From Leptodactylus fallax (Eukaryota; Chordata; Amphibia; Anura; Leptodactylidae), in assembly GCA_947044405.1 (NCBI GenBank), contig CAMRHE010000054.1, positions 7,579,501 to 7,643,500 on the forward strand: 64,000 bases of DNA. Reading direction: 5' to 3'. Every line of letters starts with the position of its first letter. Positions within the stretch are counted from its first letter, which is position 1. Below are positions 46,482 to 56,746 of this stretch, piece by piece. The position numbers and the translations under genes are program-made. The notes under the pieces are model-generated. The model did not search any database. It was not told where the DNA came from and saw only the letters and a list, made by a program, of their open reading frames with translations.

Positions 46482-48056
46482 ATGGGGGGTTCCTCCAGTA
46501 GTGAGCCCAAAGCAGGCTTAACCCCTGCAGAGATTGTGATGCAGAGGGAGGGAAAAGAAGCCATTAAGAAGTGATGTATAAGCTCATGAAGGGGGTGGGT
46601 ATGCCAGAAGATGGTAGACTTTACCCAGAGAAATGGGACCAAATTGAGAAGCAATACAAGGGGTGGTTGAAAGACAGTGGCTTGAATGGGCAAGCCAGGA
46701 TGTGGTCTAAAGTGTTCAAAGAATCAGAGGTAGATATTGATATACCATCTTCAGTAAATAATTCAGGAGGTTGGGTGTGTCTGGAATGTGGACAGCTGAA
46801 TCAGAATCCCATTTGGAGGGATAATTGTATAAATTCGGTCATCCTGTCACAGATGGGACATTCACCCAACAATCCTATTGTGACTCCTCAGCAAACATCC
46901 CCAGGTGTAGTGGCCACAGTGACAACCAGAACTAAATCAAAGTCTGGAAGTGATAAGAACCAGAAAATCATAGTGACAGAAGTTTGTGACATTTGTGACA
47001 ATTGTGACAGACATGAGGAAAGACGACCCGACAGCTCAACAAGACAGACAGACTGGACTAAGGTTGATTTCTCTGACTCTCCACAAGAGACTGAAATGAA
47101 ACCTCCCCAAAAAGAAAGGGTTAAGACACATGTATCACCTAGGTTTTCTGATGATTTTCCCCAGTATACTGTACTGGGAGGTGAACTGACAAATATGGAT
47201 AACAACAGAGAGGTGCAAGAGTCAGCGGGGTCACCTGAAATTATTGATAGAAGTGGAGGGGAGAGCGAGGACATGAAACATGTGGTTGTAGAGTCTTTGT
47301 GTAAAATGGTTCAGCCTCCAGTGAGACAATATCAGGTGTACTGTACAATGATCCCTGACTGACATGATGAGGTTGCTTAAAACCTTGCCAGATCCAGAGA
47401 TTAGACCCCTGCCCTTCGTAAAAGTACTGTCTCAAATACAGACAAGTTATGGGGCCACATGGAATGACATGAAACAGTTGGTTGAAGCTAAAATGACTAG
47501 TACCATGTTATGTGATGTTATGTTAATGGAAAAGCACTATTTGACAACTAAAGTTTTAGGACAAGACTATGTTGCTCTATTGGAGAAATGGGCAAGAGAC
47601 AGACAAAGTGAATTATCAGTCAAGTTGACAGACCTGACACAGGACAGAGGGGAAAGTGTAGGAAAATTCTACAACAGAGTGTGCACTGCGTGGAAAGATA
47701 TGGGGTATGAAGCAGATAACAAGATACATGTGAGGTTGTTAGCCTCTGCCTTTATGGAGGGGCTTGTAAGGCAAGTAAGAAATGCAGTACAAAAATCCAG
47801 GCCAGAGTGGAGGACAATGGATCCAGCCACTTTGTGTAAAATTGCTCAGGGGGTAGAGTTGGATCGTAGACCCTGCAAACCTGCAGTGGTTGGCATTGAC
47901 CCCTGTTATGGGATGGGTAATCGAAAGGTGATCTACTGCTTCAATTGTGGGAAACCAGGACATGTGAGAAGGCAGTGCAGAGCTCCAAGAAGGAAGGTCA
48001 AAGGAGATGATAATTCAGGAAATAATGAATCACCCCCACCTCACTCCGAGAATTAG
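46482..48056 (+). pseudogene. Gag remnant with RanBP2-like finger and CCHC knuckle
   Basis: Gag proteins build the particle and package RNA. The likely start at 46,482 reads MGGSSSSEPKAG, with Gly at position 2 compatible with myristoylation. Frame changes near 46,570 and 47,360 divide the gene into three pieces. The middle piece has WVCLECGQLNQN (46,772 onward), like a RanBP2 zinc finger with altered spacing and a Ser for the last Cys, followed by a charged linker. The last piece (47,364-48,056) resembles a capsid region and has a CCHC knuckle, CFNCGKPGHVRRQC, at 47,937-47,978 followed by a basic tail. CCHC is usual for Gag; the RanBP2-like finger is not. Confidence 0.82.
46772..46843 (+). 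other. RanBP2-type zinc-finger-like segment, degenerate
   Basis: W-x-C-x2-C-x3-N is present, followed by C after eight rather than six residues, and Ser where the fourth Cys is expected. The better copy is at 50,386-50,448. Similar residues follow both (WTKVDFS here, WTRVDLS there). Confidence 0.6.
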
Positions 48057-50039
48057 GCTTGAAGGGAGACATCACCCTTCTCAGTATTATTGTTTAATAT
48101 AACCCATCTTATCTCCCAGTTCTGTGTGAGATATTATTTGCCTTAACAAAACACTCAGAGAATCTGATATAGTACAAAGAGAAAAACTGTACACCATCGG
48201 TATGATGTTTATTGGATTATGTATTATATATATATATATGTCAACCTGTATTTGTAATATTCATTCTGTTTATATCAATGCCAGGATTCAACTTTTATGC
48301 TTTTTGTGAAATTAAATCCGCTTTCAGGAAATGTCCCCTAAAAAGAAGAAACTAGGATATTGTGATGTTCCACAGGGGTTCAATTTTTGGTTGGAATCCA
48401 GTGAAGAAAATTCTAAAGTCTGGCAGTTTGCCCTTAAGGTACCCTGAAGTACAACTCAGGGGTTTTGAACACCTGTGGTAATGACAAAAGGTGGGGTTTG
48501 GAAAATATTTGAAAATTGTACAAAAATAGTAATATGTAATTTTGGTGTCAGTATTAACTGCTATCTGCTTGAATTGTTTTCCTGTATTCTGTTGTAGCGC
48601 TCTGCAGATGTTCTGCAGGGAATAACCAAAACATTAATTGACTGCCAAGTAACTCCAAGGACGTCGTATCTGATGTGATGGACACGCAGAAAATCACAAG
48701 CTGAACATGATGCCGTGTTACCCAATAATGTTACATGTCAATTATTACAAAGTGAAACTTGGCTCTGGGCCTCCGGGGTCCGCAGCCTGGGTATGATGAC
48801 TATTTATGCCCAAAGGGAAAATATTCTGATAAAAGTATTAGCCTAAGGTTAAATGGAAAAGTAAGGTACAATGACAATATATATGTGTATAATATTGTGT
48901 AATATATATGTGTAAAATATTCAAGAAAGTATTCAAACATATGAAATTATGTCTTGTATTATGTTATGTGAATTTATTGTCTTGCCTGTTATCACCTGAA
49001 GTAAGGTATCTGCTAAAAGAGCAAAAAGGTGGCAGTGAAAGATTCTGGATCTCCACAGCGTGGGTATGTTGGGGGCCATGGAGGGGAAGAGAAGGGCCCC
49101 TCACCCACTCCATCGCCAAAGCAGCCCCCACAGCATGGGGTTTGAGAATCTTTATTCTAAGGTGCCTAATCCCTAGTGCAAGAATTCAAGGCACAAAGGG
49201 ATTATGGGAATATTATAGGGAATATTCTGAATATAATTGCTGTGTTTATGTATCTATCTGTTCATGTATTATCTACATAATTTGGTTTACAAATACATTT
49301 GCTAGAAGGAGACACAAACCTGGGACAGTGGCACTACAGGTGTAGGGTGGTTGGTTATACTGCCAAACGTGATGGTGAAGAGATGCCTCTAAGGGTGTTA
49401 GACCAAAAGGTATGTAAATGGTATAAACATATTCATGGGGAATGAGGTGAAGTTTCTGGAAAAGTCCTCAGGATCTGACTAGCAGCTCCTAATGTACCCT
49501 GAGGATGGGTTATATCATTTACAAAGGTGGGAGATGTGAGTGATGCCGCTTGTCTGTCTCCATCTTACATTCCATTCTCGGGCGCTGCCCAGAGCTCATC
49601 CCCCTCCTTTACTGAAAACTGTTATCCATCATGTTCTGAACCTTCTTTGTGTTTTATCCAATAGTTATGTGTTAAAACTTATGTTATAACTTTATACCCA
49701 ATCATGTTATGTTAATGATACTAATCGCACATTCTCTGTGTTTTAGCAATGTATAACCAACAAGAGATTTTGTGCTGTGTTTTTGGCCTCCCATTTGGTT
49801 TATTAATGTGCTGGATCATGTGAAAAGTTTGAAGGATAGGTTGCCCCACCTTCCGTCTTCTCCAAATTGTGGTGGAGGAGAATGTAGCAACCGAGGGCTA
49901 CTGTGTGTGTCCAGGATATATCTTTCCAGGTTCTGAACAAGGAGCTGCATTCATTAACACTCGGTGTGGGAGAATTTGCCTGGGCGGTGTGGAGCTGATC
50001 CCAAGAATAGAGAAATTCCAGTTACAGAGATTGGAAAAG
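48057..50039 (+). other. ERV internal sequence, not recognised
   Basis: No open frame with a known domain. TGTGATGTTCCACAGG and GGAATCCAGTGAAGAAAATTCTAAAGTC-type sequence near 48,360-48,420 resembles 56,615-56,680 (TGTGATGTTTAACAC, GGAATCTGGTGAAGAGAATT), so part of this may be a displaced copy of the region before the 3' LTR. The ORF at 48,908-49,345 has no recognisable domain. Confidence 0.45.
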
Positions 50040-50662
50040 TAAAAGAAGATGCTGATGCAATGGAGAGGTACCAAGAAAGTGAGATAGATAGTGATAGTGA
50101 GACAACATAGAGGTTAAGAGACCACAGGTTAATAGATGGAGCATGTATGTGGCAGAAGGTGTCAGAGGAAGTGCAGGAAGGAGGGTGTAGAGAGACAGAA
50201 GGAGGTAATAAGTACTATTATCAGTGCTTTGATAGTGAGAATAATAGGGAAAAAGAGGAAATTGATTCTAAGGAGAAGGAGTTGAAGAAAGTGATTCAGA
50301 AAAAGTGATTCAGAAAGAGCAACGAAAAGTAGTAAAATCTCCTAAGTACCCAGAGAAAACACCAGCAAACAGCAGTCTAGAAGGTTGGACCTGCAGAGAT
50401 TGCGGTCAACAAAACCCTGATTGGAGAAAATTCTGTGCGGCTTGTGGAGTTCCCCAACCACACCTGCATCCTCCAAGAGCTGGTCTTTATCCTGTGGTAA
50501 CATGGACGACCCGTCCGTGGTCCCTCAAGTGGACAAGGGTTGATTTAAGTCAATTGAGAACACATAAAGGATTTGGTGCCAATGTTTGTTTTGTATGCAG
50601 GTGGAAGCGCTTCAGCATCATCTTTGGTTTAAATAGACGGTTAACCAGCCGGCCGAACCTGC
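50040..50662 (+). pseudogene. Second gag-like segment with intact RanBP2-type finger
   Basis: A decayed acidic stretch (ESEIDSDSETT, then SENNREKEEIDSKEKELKK) precedes an open piece at 50,305-50,718. That piece has a canonical RanBP2-type finger at residues 28-47 (WTCRDCGQQNPDWRKFCAAC), then WTRVDLSQLRTHKG. It resembles the middle gag piece at 46.7-47.1 kb. Its frame runs on into the Penelope-like insertion at 50,677, so the last residues are not ERV sequence. Whether it is a duplicated gag or part of a second, recombined element is unclear. Confidence 0.65.
50386..50448 (+). other. RanBP2-type zinc finger (W-x-C-x2-C-x3-N-x6-C-x2-C)
   Basis: All signature residues are present with exact spacing: Trp, four Cys and the Asn. 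In other proteins such fingers bind single-stranded RNA or ubiquitin; its role here is unknown. Confidence 0.8.
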
Positions 50663-50676
50663 CTGCCTTAGATGTA

Positions 50677-51118
50677 CAAATTTATGCAAAAATTTCAAAC
50701 TCTGCAATTTGGACTTAATATTCATGCCAGCTTCATGTCACACTATGTTTGAACCATGAACTGAACTCAATATTCATGCCAGCTTCAAATCACACTATGT
50801 GTGACCTGTGAGGGTCACAAATCACCTCCTGATAGCAAACAGATAACAGCAAGAATTACTGATCCCTCCGTCACGCCCCACAAGTTTCCAGACTGTTTTT
50901 TTAACCTGTTGTAAATAACTTCTCTACTTAGATTGCAAAAAATTTTTTTTTAAGGACTCTAAAATGCTTTGAAAACCATGTGTATAAAAATCTGTTAATT
51001 TTCAGTTCTTGTATCACACCATGTCTGATGAAGGGAGCGAGCACTCCTGAAAGCTTACTTATAAATATACTCAGTTAGCCTCTAAAAGGTATCGCCTGAT
51101 TTCTTCACTCTTCCACTA
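50677..51118 (+). repeat. Upstream Penelope terminal repeat (pLTR)
   Basis: Almost identical to 53,711-54,150; I notice one substitution (CCTCCGTCACG against CCTCCATCACG) and a length change in a T run. It includes the last ~25 codons of the endonuclease, a 3' untranslated part and a hammerhead-type core. Confidence 0.95.
51025..51052 (+). ncRNA. Hammerhead-like core in upstream terminal repeat
   Basis: CTGATGA, then AGGGAGCGAGCACTCCT able to form a short stem II (AGG..AG with CT..CCT and one bulged G), then GAAAGC. Penelope-like elements are known to carry hammerhead ribozymes at this place. Stems I and III were not established. Confidence 0.5.
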
Positions 51119-51124
51119 CTTTCA

Positions 51125-53494
51125 ATGGCTAACACGGTACAACATTATACTACTATCAACTTGAAAGATACCACAATGTACCGCAAAAGAATGGAACTGA
51201 AAAACCGGCTTAAGAAACTTGCACAACTCAACAGCGACATCTTCTTCTTAACAAAATGCAAAAAGGAGAGACTCATCCCAAAAGGCTTCAATTTACGTAA
51301 CCCAACCCGGAACACCTACAACAGCCGATATGCAGAACAACTATGTATTCGGACATCTGAAAGGCTGCGGAACAATATGATGAAAAATTCATATAACAAC
51401 AAAAAAAGAACACAGGATGAGATACAGGCCCTGAGATCATCATTGGCTAATGACACAGAGGAAATGAAGGCCAGACTCCACACATACTACTGGAAACTTC
51501 AGGATATGCTTATTAACAACAAAAAGAAAAAGCTCCACAGACTGAGACAAAAAGGCCTCATTACTACAACCGCAAGTACTAGCCCAGCTCAGCAAAGCTG
51601 TGTTGTGAATCTTTCCTCTTATGAGCCAAACAAACACGAAATGTCAGTTCTCTCCAAAGGTCTCTCCTTCTGCCCCTCGGCACACACTGACCATATCCAA
51701 CTCTGCAATGATATGGAGGAGTTTTTCAGAAAAATGAGATTAAGGGAATATTTTTATGACAAAGACCCTCCATACAGCAGCGACTCTGAGATGGAACAGC
51801 CCATAAGGAATCCTACCAAAAAATCTACCTGGACCCCACGCCCTGGAGCTAATGCAGCACTGGATAAATATATTGACTGTTTCAGAAGCAAAGTAAAATC
51901 AGAAATCCTGGAGAAACAAAAGAAACAGGCTCATAACCTAACCCTGCAGGAACAGAAGGCTATTACATCACTGAAAGAAAATCAGGATATAATAATAAAA
52001 CCAGCTGACAAAGGGGGCACAATAGTCATAATGAACACCTCAGACTATATCCAGGAAGCAAACAGGCAACTGTCAAATCCCATCCATTACTCCAAACTTG
52101 GAAGTGATCCCACAGAGGCCTATATGAAAGAACTAAAGAGTATGATCAAGGAGTTTCCAGTCCAGATCCAGAATCAGGTAAAAGGACTTATCCCACAAGA
52201 TCCCAGGCCGGGCTGCTTCTATATGCTCCCAAAGATACACAAAGATGGCAACCCTGGGAGGCCTATCATTTCTGGCTTTGGGACACTGACAGAAAACATC
52301 TCAGGTTGGGTGGAAAATCTCCTAAAACCCCTTGTCAGGGATACTCCAAGCTATATCCAGGACACCACTGACCTTCTTAACAAACTGAATGCCCTGGGCC
52401 CTCTACCTGAGGGTACCATTTTGGCCACCATGGATGTGGACTCCCTGTATACTAACATTCCCCACAAGGATGGAGTTGCAGCATGTCGGGTACACCTGGC
52501 AAAACAAAACCTCCCAACAGAACCAGTAACACAGCTCATACAATTCATCCTTAGCCACAACCATTTTACCTTTGGAGAGGATCTATATCTACAGCGAATG
52601 GGAACTTCAATGGGGACCAGATGTGCACCCCAATATGCAAATCTCTTTATGGCAGAAATGGAAGGAACATATTTATCAACATGCACCACCAAACCTATGA
52701 TTTACCTTCGTTATATCGATGATATCCTTGTCATCTGGACTGCAGGTGAGGAGGCCCTACTTCAATTCCATAATGACTTCAATGACTTTCACCCGACCAT
52801 CAACCTTAAACTTAGCTATTCAGGGAGTGAAATTCACTTTCTGGATACCACAATATACATTAAAGACCACCGGCTACTCACATCAATATACCACAAACCC
52901 ACAGACAGAACGGCCTACCTGAGAAACGACAGCTTCCACCCCAAGCACACAAGACAATCTATAATCTACAGCCAGGCTATACGATACAATCGTATTTGCT
53001 CCGACAAAGCAGACCTGGACAAGCACCTCCTGGATCTGAGGATGAAATTTCTCAGATTGGGATACAAACCAAAAGTGACAGACAACCAATTAAACAAAGC
53101 AGCAGCCATTAACAGAGACAGTCTGCTCACATATAGAGAGACCCAGAAAGAAGCCCGAGTGCCCCTAGTTGTCACCTACAACCCACAGCTGGAGATCCTA
53201 CGAAGGATTGCCAAGGAGCTCCAACCTGTGCTACATAGGGACAACAGACTCAAGGACATATTTCCAGTCCCCCCTCTCCTTTCCTTTCGACAACCACCAA
53301 ACCTGAGGCTCATTATCGTCCGGAGTGCCCTGAAGGCCCCAACTGAAAATGGCACCTCACCTTGCCTACATAAAAGGTGCATGACCTGCAAGCACATCCA
53401 CACCGCTGACAGTGTACCTATCCCACAGTCACAACAGGTGCACAGAATTAGGGGGAATTTTCCTGCAGGTCTTCCAATGTGGTGTATCTCATAA
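51125..53494 (+). CDS. Penelope-like reverse transcriptase (789 aa, open)
   Basis: Telomerase-related RT that copies element RNA at a nicked target. The ORF is uninterrupted from ATG at 51,125. Regions: an N-terminal basic/coiled part (residues about 20-140), the conserved core from KENQDIIIKPADKGGTIV (about 287-304), LPKIHKDGNPGRPIISG (about 367-383), ATMDVDSLYTNIPH (motif A Asp, about 436-449), GTSMGTRCAPQYANLFMA (about 511-528), and YIDDILVIW (catalytic DD, about 547-555), then IHFLDTTIY and SIYHKPTDRTAYL. After a Cys-rich linker (CLHKRCMTCKHI) a frame change leaves a terminal FPAGLPMWCIS instead of the endonuclease start. So the RT is intact but fused protein expression is broken. Confidence 0.93.
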   Translation: MANTVQHYTTINLKDTTMYRKRMELKNRLKKLAQLNSDIFFLTKCKKERLIPKGFNLRNPTRNTYNSRYAEQLCIRTSERLRNNMMKNSYNNKKRTQDEIQALRSSLANDTEEMKARLHTYYWKLQDMLINNKKKKLHRLRQKGLITTTASTSPAQQSCVVNLSSYEPNKHEMSVLSKGLSFCPSAHTDHIQLCNDMEEFFRKMRLREYFYDKDPPYSSDSEMEQPIRNPTKKSTWTPRPGANAALDKYIDCFRSKVKSEILEKQKKQAHNLTLQEQKAITSLKENQDIIIKPADKGGTIVIMNTSDYIQEANRQLSNPIHYSKLGSDPTEAYMKELKSMIKEFPVQIQNQVKGLIPQDPRPGCFYMLPKIHKDGNPGRPIISGFGTLTENISGWVENLLKPLVRDTPSYIQDTTDLLNKLNALGPLPEGTILATMDVDSLYTNIPHKDGVAACRVHLAKQNLPTEPVTQLIQFILSHNHFTFGEDLYLQRMGTSMGTRCAPQYANLFMAEMEGTYLSTCTTKPMIYLRYIDDILVIWTAGEEALLQFHNDFNDFHPTINLKLSYSGSEIHFLDTTIYIKDHRLLTSIYHKPTDRTAYLRNDSFHPKHTRQSIIYSQAIRYNRICSDKADLDKHLLDLRMKFLRLGYKPKVTDNQLNKAAAINRDSLLTYRETQKEARVPLVVTYNPQLEILRRIAKELQPVLHRDNRLKDIFPVPPLLSFRQPPNLRLIIVRSALKAPTENGTSPCLHKRCMTCKHIHTADSVPIPQSQQVHRIRGNFPAGLPMWCIS

Positions 53495-53787
53495 TGTGTG
53501 TGCAATGTTCCACCACAGGCCTCTATGTGGGGGAAACAGGGCAGAGACTCAGTCAGCGCATGAACTCACACAGATCCACCATTAATAACAGCAGAACCGA
53601 TCTCCCAGTGGCCGCACATTTCTCCGGAGAAAACCACTCTATTGAAGATTTGCGGGTTGTGGTTTTAATGGGACATTTTAAGACACAGGAGAAAAGAAAA
53701 GAAATGGAGTACAAATTTATGCAAAAATTTCAAACTCTGCAATTTGGACTTAATATTCATGCCAGCTTCATGTCACACTATGTTTGA
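53452..53787 (+). CDS. Penelope GIY-YIG endonuclease domain, frame-shifted from RT
   Basis: GIY-YIG nuclease that nicks the target for RT priming. The frame from 53,452 reads through FSCRSSNVVYLIMCVQC, then GLYVGETGQRLSQRMNSHR (GIY-YIG core with the catalytic Arg), VAAHFSGENHSIEDL and ends HASFMSHYV with a stop at 53,787. In this family RT and endonuclease form one protein; here a single-base change, probably in the G run at 53,451-53,455, separates them. No ATG of its own is evident upstream, so independent translation is doubtful. Confidence 0.88.
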   Translation, partial: GEFSCRSSNVVYLIMCVQCSTTGLYVGETGQRLSQRMNSHRSTINNSRTDLPVAAHFSGENHSIEDLRVVVLMGHFKTQEKRKEMEYKFMQKFQTLQFGLNIHASFMSHYV

Positions 53788-54150
53788 ACCATGAACTGAA
53801 CTCAATATTCATGCCAGCTTCAAATCACACTATGTGTGACCTGTGAGGGTCACAAATCACCTCCTGATAGCAAACAGATAACAGCAAGAATTACTGATCC
53901 CTCCATCACGCCCCACAAGTTTCCAGACTGTTTTTTTAACCTGTTGTAAATAACTTCTCTACTTAGATTGCAAAAAATTTTTTTTAAGGACTCTAAAATG
54001 CTTTGAAAACCATGTGTATAAAAATCTGTTAATTTTCAGTTCTTGTATCACACCATGTCTGATGAAGGGAGCGAGCACTCCTGAAAGCTTACTTATAAAT
54101 ATACTCAGTTAGCCTCTAAAAGGTATCGCCTGATTTCTTCACTCTTCCAC
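53711..54150 (+). repeat. Downstream Penelope terminal repeat (pLTR)
   Basis: Starts at AAATTTATGCAAAAATTTC within the endonuclease 3' end and ends CACTCTTCCAC next to the target duplication. Confidence 0.94.
54059..54086 (+). ncRNA. Hammerhead-like core in downstream terminal repeat
   Basis: Identical in sequence to the core at 51,025-51,052: CTGATGA, a short stem II and GAAAGC. Confidence 0.5.
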
Positions 54151-54163
54151 TGCCTTAGATGTA

Positions 54164-54955
54164 GACAGCAAAATCTGTTTCATTTTGTTACTTTGTTATG
54201 AACCGTGCCCCAATCGTCCCCCATTGTAGAAAGATTGTCATGAAGACTTAGAAAATGAATAACGTGTCCCATATTTCCAAATTTGTGAACATGTATGTGT
54301 ACGTTGTTTAACCAAAAGACGGTTATGTGACAATGTTGTAATGCTATGCTGTAATGTCTTTTTGTGTATAATTTTTGTTATGTGAACAGGGGCTTTCTCT
54401 GTTGATATATTCTGAGAATTTACTAACCTTATTGTTTATAATTCTGGAGTGTGTAGAAGTAGTAGAGAGGAAAAAAAAGAAAAAGAAAAAAAAACTCCAC
54501 ACACACACAAGCCACTGGCCTTTTTAAAACTGCTGCTTGCATGATAATATAACTTGATTTTGTCCTTGAGAGTCAGAACGCAAAGTAATTTAATACATGA
54601 AGATTGTTTATAACAAGGTTAAGAAAAAATGTGGAAGACCAAGAACCGTTGTTAATGCAGATTTTGAGTTTTGGTAATATTGGATTATAATATGAATTCA
54701 TTCTTGTAAGTGTCCCAGGTCCAGCTTAAATATATTCCAGTGGCTGGACAAATTCAGACTGCAGTGTGCCTTACTTATGCCTCCTCATGTCACTTTTGCA
54801 CGTTGCACGTCACTAAAAATCCCTTTTCACCTGTTACCAATAGGTTCAGGGGGGGAGAAAGGCACAAGTATTTTCTGCTGACAATATGTTTTTATGCCAT
54901 AAGAAAACTTTGATGAACCTATTGCTAACCCTGATTTTGCTAACCTTGATTTTGA
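54164..54955 (+). other. ERV internal sequence, not recognised
   Basis: Decayed sequence between the Penelope insertion and the RNase H remnant, where protease/RT would be expected. It contains an A-rich tract (54,468-54,492) and a CA run. I could not recognise RT motifs. Confidence 0.45.
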
Positions 54956-55460
54956 GTTCTTTTATAGATGGCTCTCGATTTGGGAAGGATGGTAAATTCT
55001 ACACCATTATTCTATGCCATGGTCCCTGAACACGAGGTGAAACAAGCAGAATCCCCCTAAAAGCACTCACTGAAACAGTGTAAAATGGCTGAGGGTAAGC
55101 CTGATGGGCTTTCGGTTTAGCACAGGACTATCATCCAATCTGTGCGTTTAAAGCCTAAAAGGATGTCCAGGCAAGTCAGTAGGTTTTGTAGGACTTGCTG
55201 CTACCTGAACAGGTGGGTATAATCAAAGTCAAGGCACACACCAAGGCTGATACAAAAGAAAGTAGAGGTAACATGTGGGCAGATACTGCCACCAAACTAG
55301 CTGCAGAAAAGCCTAGGGAACATGCCTCAGCACAGGGGGTCACCATACTGGACCAAAACTCTCAGCTCTCTTTTCAGGTTCTAAAAATACTGCAGGACCA
55401 AAATGGCCCAGAAGAAAAGAAGATTTGGAAACTGCAAGGAGGAAAAAAAAGGTGAACAAG
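54956..55460 (+). pseudogene. Retroviral-type RNase H remnant
   Basis: RNase H degrades the RNA strand during reverse transcription. FFIDGSRFGKDGKFYT (about 54,958-55,005) is the start of the domain. The C-terminal part VGIIKVKAHTKADTKESRGN (55,213 onward) and MWADTATKLAA carries the conserved His and Asp. The middle of the domain (the TDSQYA-type block) is missing, and stops are present. It resembles gammaretrovirus-type elements, by motif style only. Confidence 0.82.
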
Positions 55461-55629
55461 TCCTGATGGCCAGTGGTAAGAGAGTATGTTACCGAGAGCA
55501 TTGTTCCCAAGGATGGCGCAAGCAGTTCAAGTGCATCACTTGGAAGTAGCCATGTGTGACCTGGTGAGCAGATGATGGGTAGCTGCAGGATTTAGCATCA
55601 CTGCAGTCAGATACGTGTAAGCCTGCATA

Positions 55630-56070
55630 ACATGTGTCAAACGCAATGTAGGCCAGAAGGTGAAAGGTTTCTTAGAAACACACCCCGAAGTCCTTGTACC
55701 TGTTTCAGAGATTGCGGGTTAACTATATACAGTTACCAAAGATGGGAAGGTATGAGTACATGCTTGTGTGTATTGATCTCTCTTCAGGATGACCTGAGGC
55801 ATTTCTGGTGCAGAAAGCCACCGCAAAAGGAACTGCAGATAAACTACTGAAAGAAGTAGTGTGCAGGTATGGGATCCCCGAGACCATCAAAAGTGATAAT
55901 GGAACTCACTATACAGGACAGGTAACAAGGGAAATAATGGAGGCTGTGGGGATACAGCAAGTGTTCCTTACCTATACCATCCCCAGAGAATTGGAGAATA
56001 TTGTCACTTGTATTTGTCTTTCTCTAAGGTACACTCCTGACAGAAGGATTGGCCTCAGCCCCTAGAGTAT
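55630..56070 (+). pseudogene. Retroviral-type integrase remnant
   Basis: Integrase joins cDNA to the chromosome. In shifting frames I see KMGRYEYMLVCIDLFS (first catalytic Asp, about 55,741-55,788), then TADKLLKEVVCRYGIPETIK and SDNGTHYTG (second Asp, about 55,895-55,921). The third acidic residue is not in a clear context: the sequence goes from QQVFLTYTIPRELENIV into an altered region. A stop splits the first Asp block from the rest. Confidence 0.82.
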
Positions 56071-56727
56071 TTGGATTGTATTTTTCACAATTGTTCCAGA
56101 TGTAGTATGGTGTGCAGACTGACTATGTGATTGATTGCCAAGAACATTTGACTAATGTACACTCTTGAGTTTCCTCTTTCCTTCCAGATCCTGAGTTAGT
56201 GGAAGGATATAAGATGAACCTATAAGCTACAACCCAAAGAGTGGATGGAGATAAAGAGCCAAGTGAGAAGGGCCTCGATGCAACGGTCCCTTCCAGGTCC
56301 TGGTGACAACCAGTACAGCTGTGAAACTACAAGGAAAACCTTGTTGTCATGGTGGTGTCCCCACTGAATAATGTTCTTAAAGACAAATGGGACAATAAAC
56401 TGTTAAAGGATATGATATGGATCCTGAGAAGAAAACCTAAAGACTATTGGACTGATGGATTTGCACCCATAATCCTGTTATGCTTCTATGCAATGTACAG
56501 ACTGATCATATGTATTGTAGAGAAATGTACTGCCTGTAAGAAAGAGACATAAGTGAATATGACCAGCACTGCAGATGTGTATATCCCACTCAATGTGTGC
56601 GGGAAGTCAGAATGTTGTGATGTTTAACACAATAGTATGTCCACATGACCTGGAATCTGGTGAAGAGAATTAAAGTCCAGCAGTTCTAGAAACTGAACGT
56701 ACAGGCATATATTGTGTTAAAAAAATC
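56071..56727 (+). other. ERV 3' region, envelope-like remnant possible
   Basis: No domain is securely recognised. An open piece at 56,349-56,552 contains a hydrophobic stretch (APIILLCFYAMYRLIICIV) that could be a transmembrane segment followed by Cys and Lys, as at an envelope C-terminus. Position supports an envelope remnant; sequence alone does not prove it. Confidence 0.4.
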
Positions 56728-56729
56728 AC

Positions 56730-56746
56730 AAGAGGTGGGAATATGT
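56730..56746 (+). other. Polypurine tract
   Basis: AAGAGGTGGGAATATGT lies directly before the 3' LTR TG, the place where plus-strand synthesis is primed in retroviral elements. Confidence 0.7.

Larger units (their letters stand above)
50677..54150 (+). mobile_element. Penelope-like retroelement, nearly complete
   Basis: RT and GIY-YIG endonuclease coding is flanked by two direct copies of a terminal sequence (50,677-51,118 and 53,711-54,150), the partial-tandem layout typical of Penelope-like elements. A target duplication TGCCTTAGATGTA borders it (50,664-50,676 and 54,151-54,163). The upstream terminal copy begins inside the endonuclease gene's 3' coding end, as expected from a tandem template. 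It interrupts ERV internal sequence. One frame change separates RT from the endonuclease. Confidence 0.93.

Noticed and set aside
48908..49345. 145-codon frame in ERV internal sequence
   Set aside because: No domain, low-complexity AT-rich start, and no resemblance to pol or envelope motifs.
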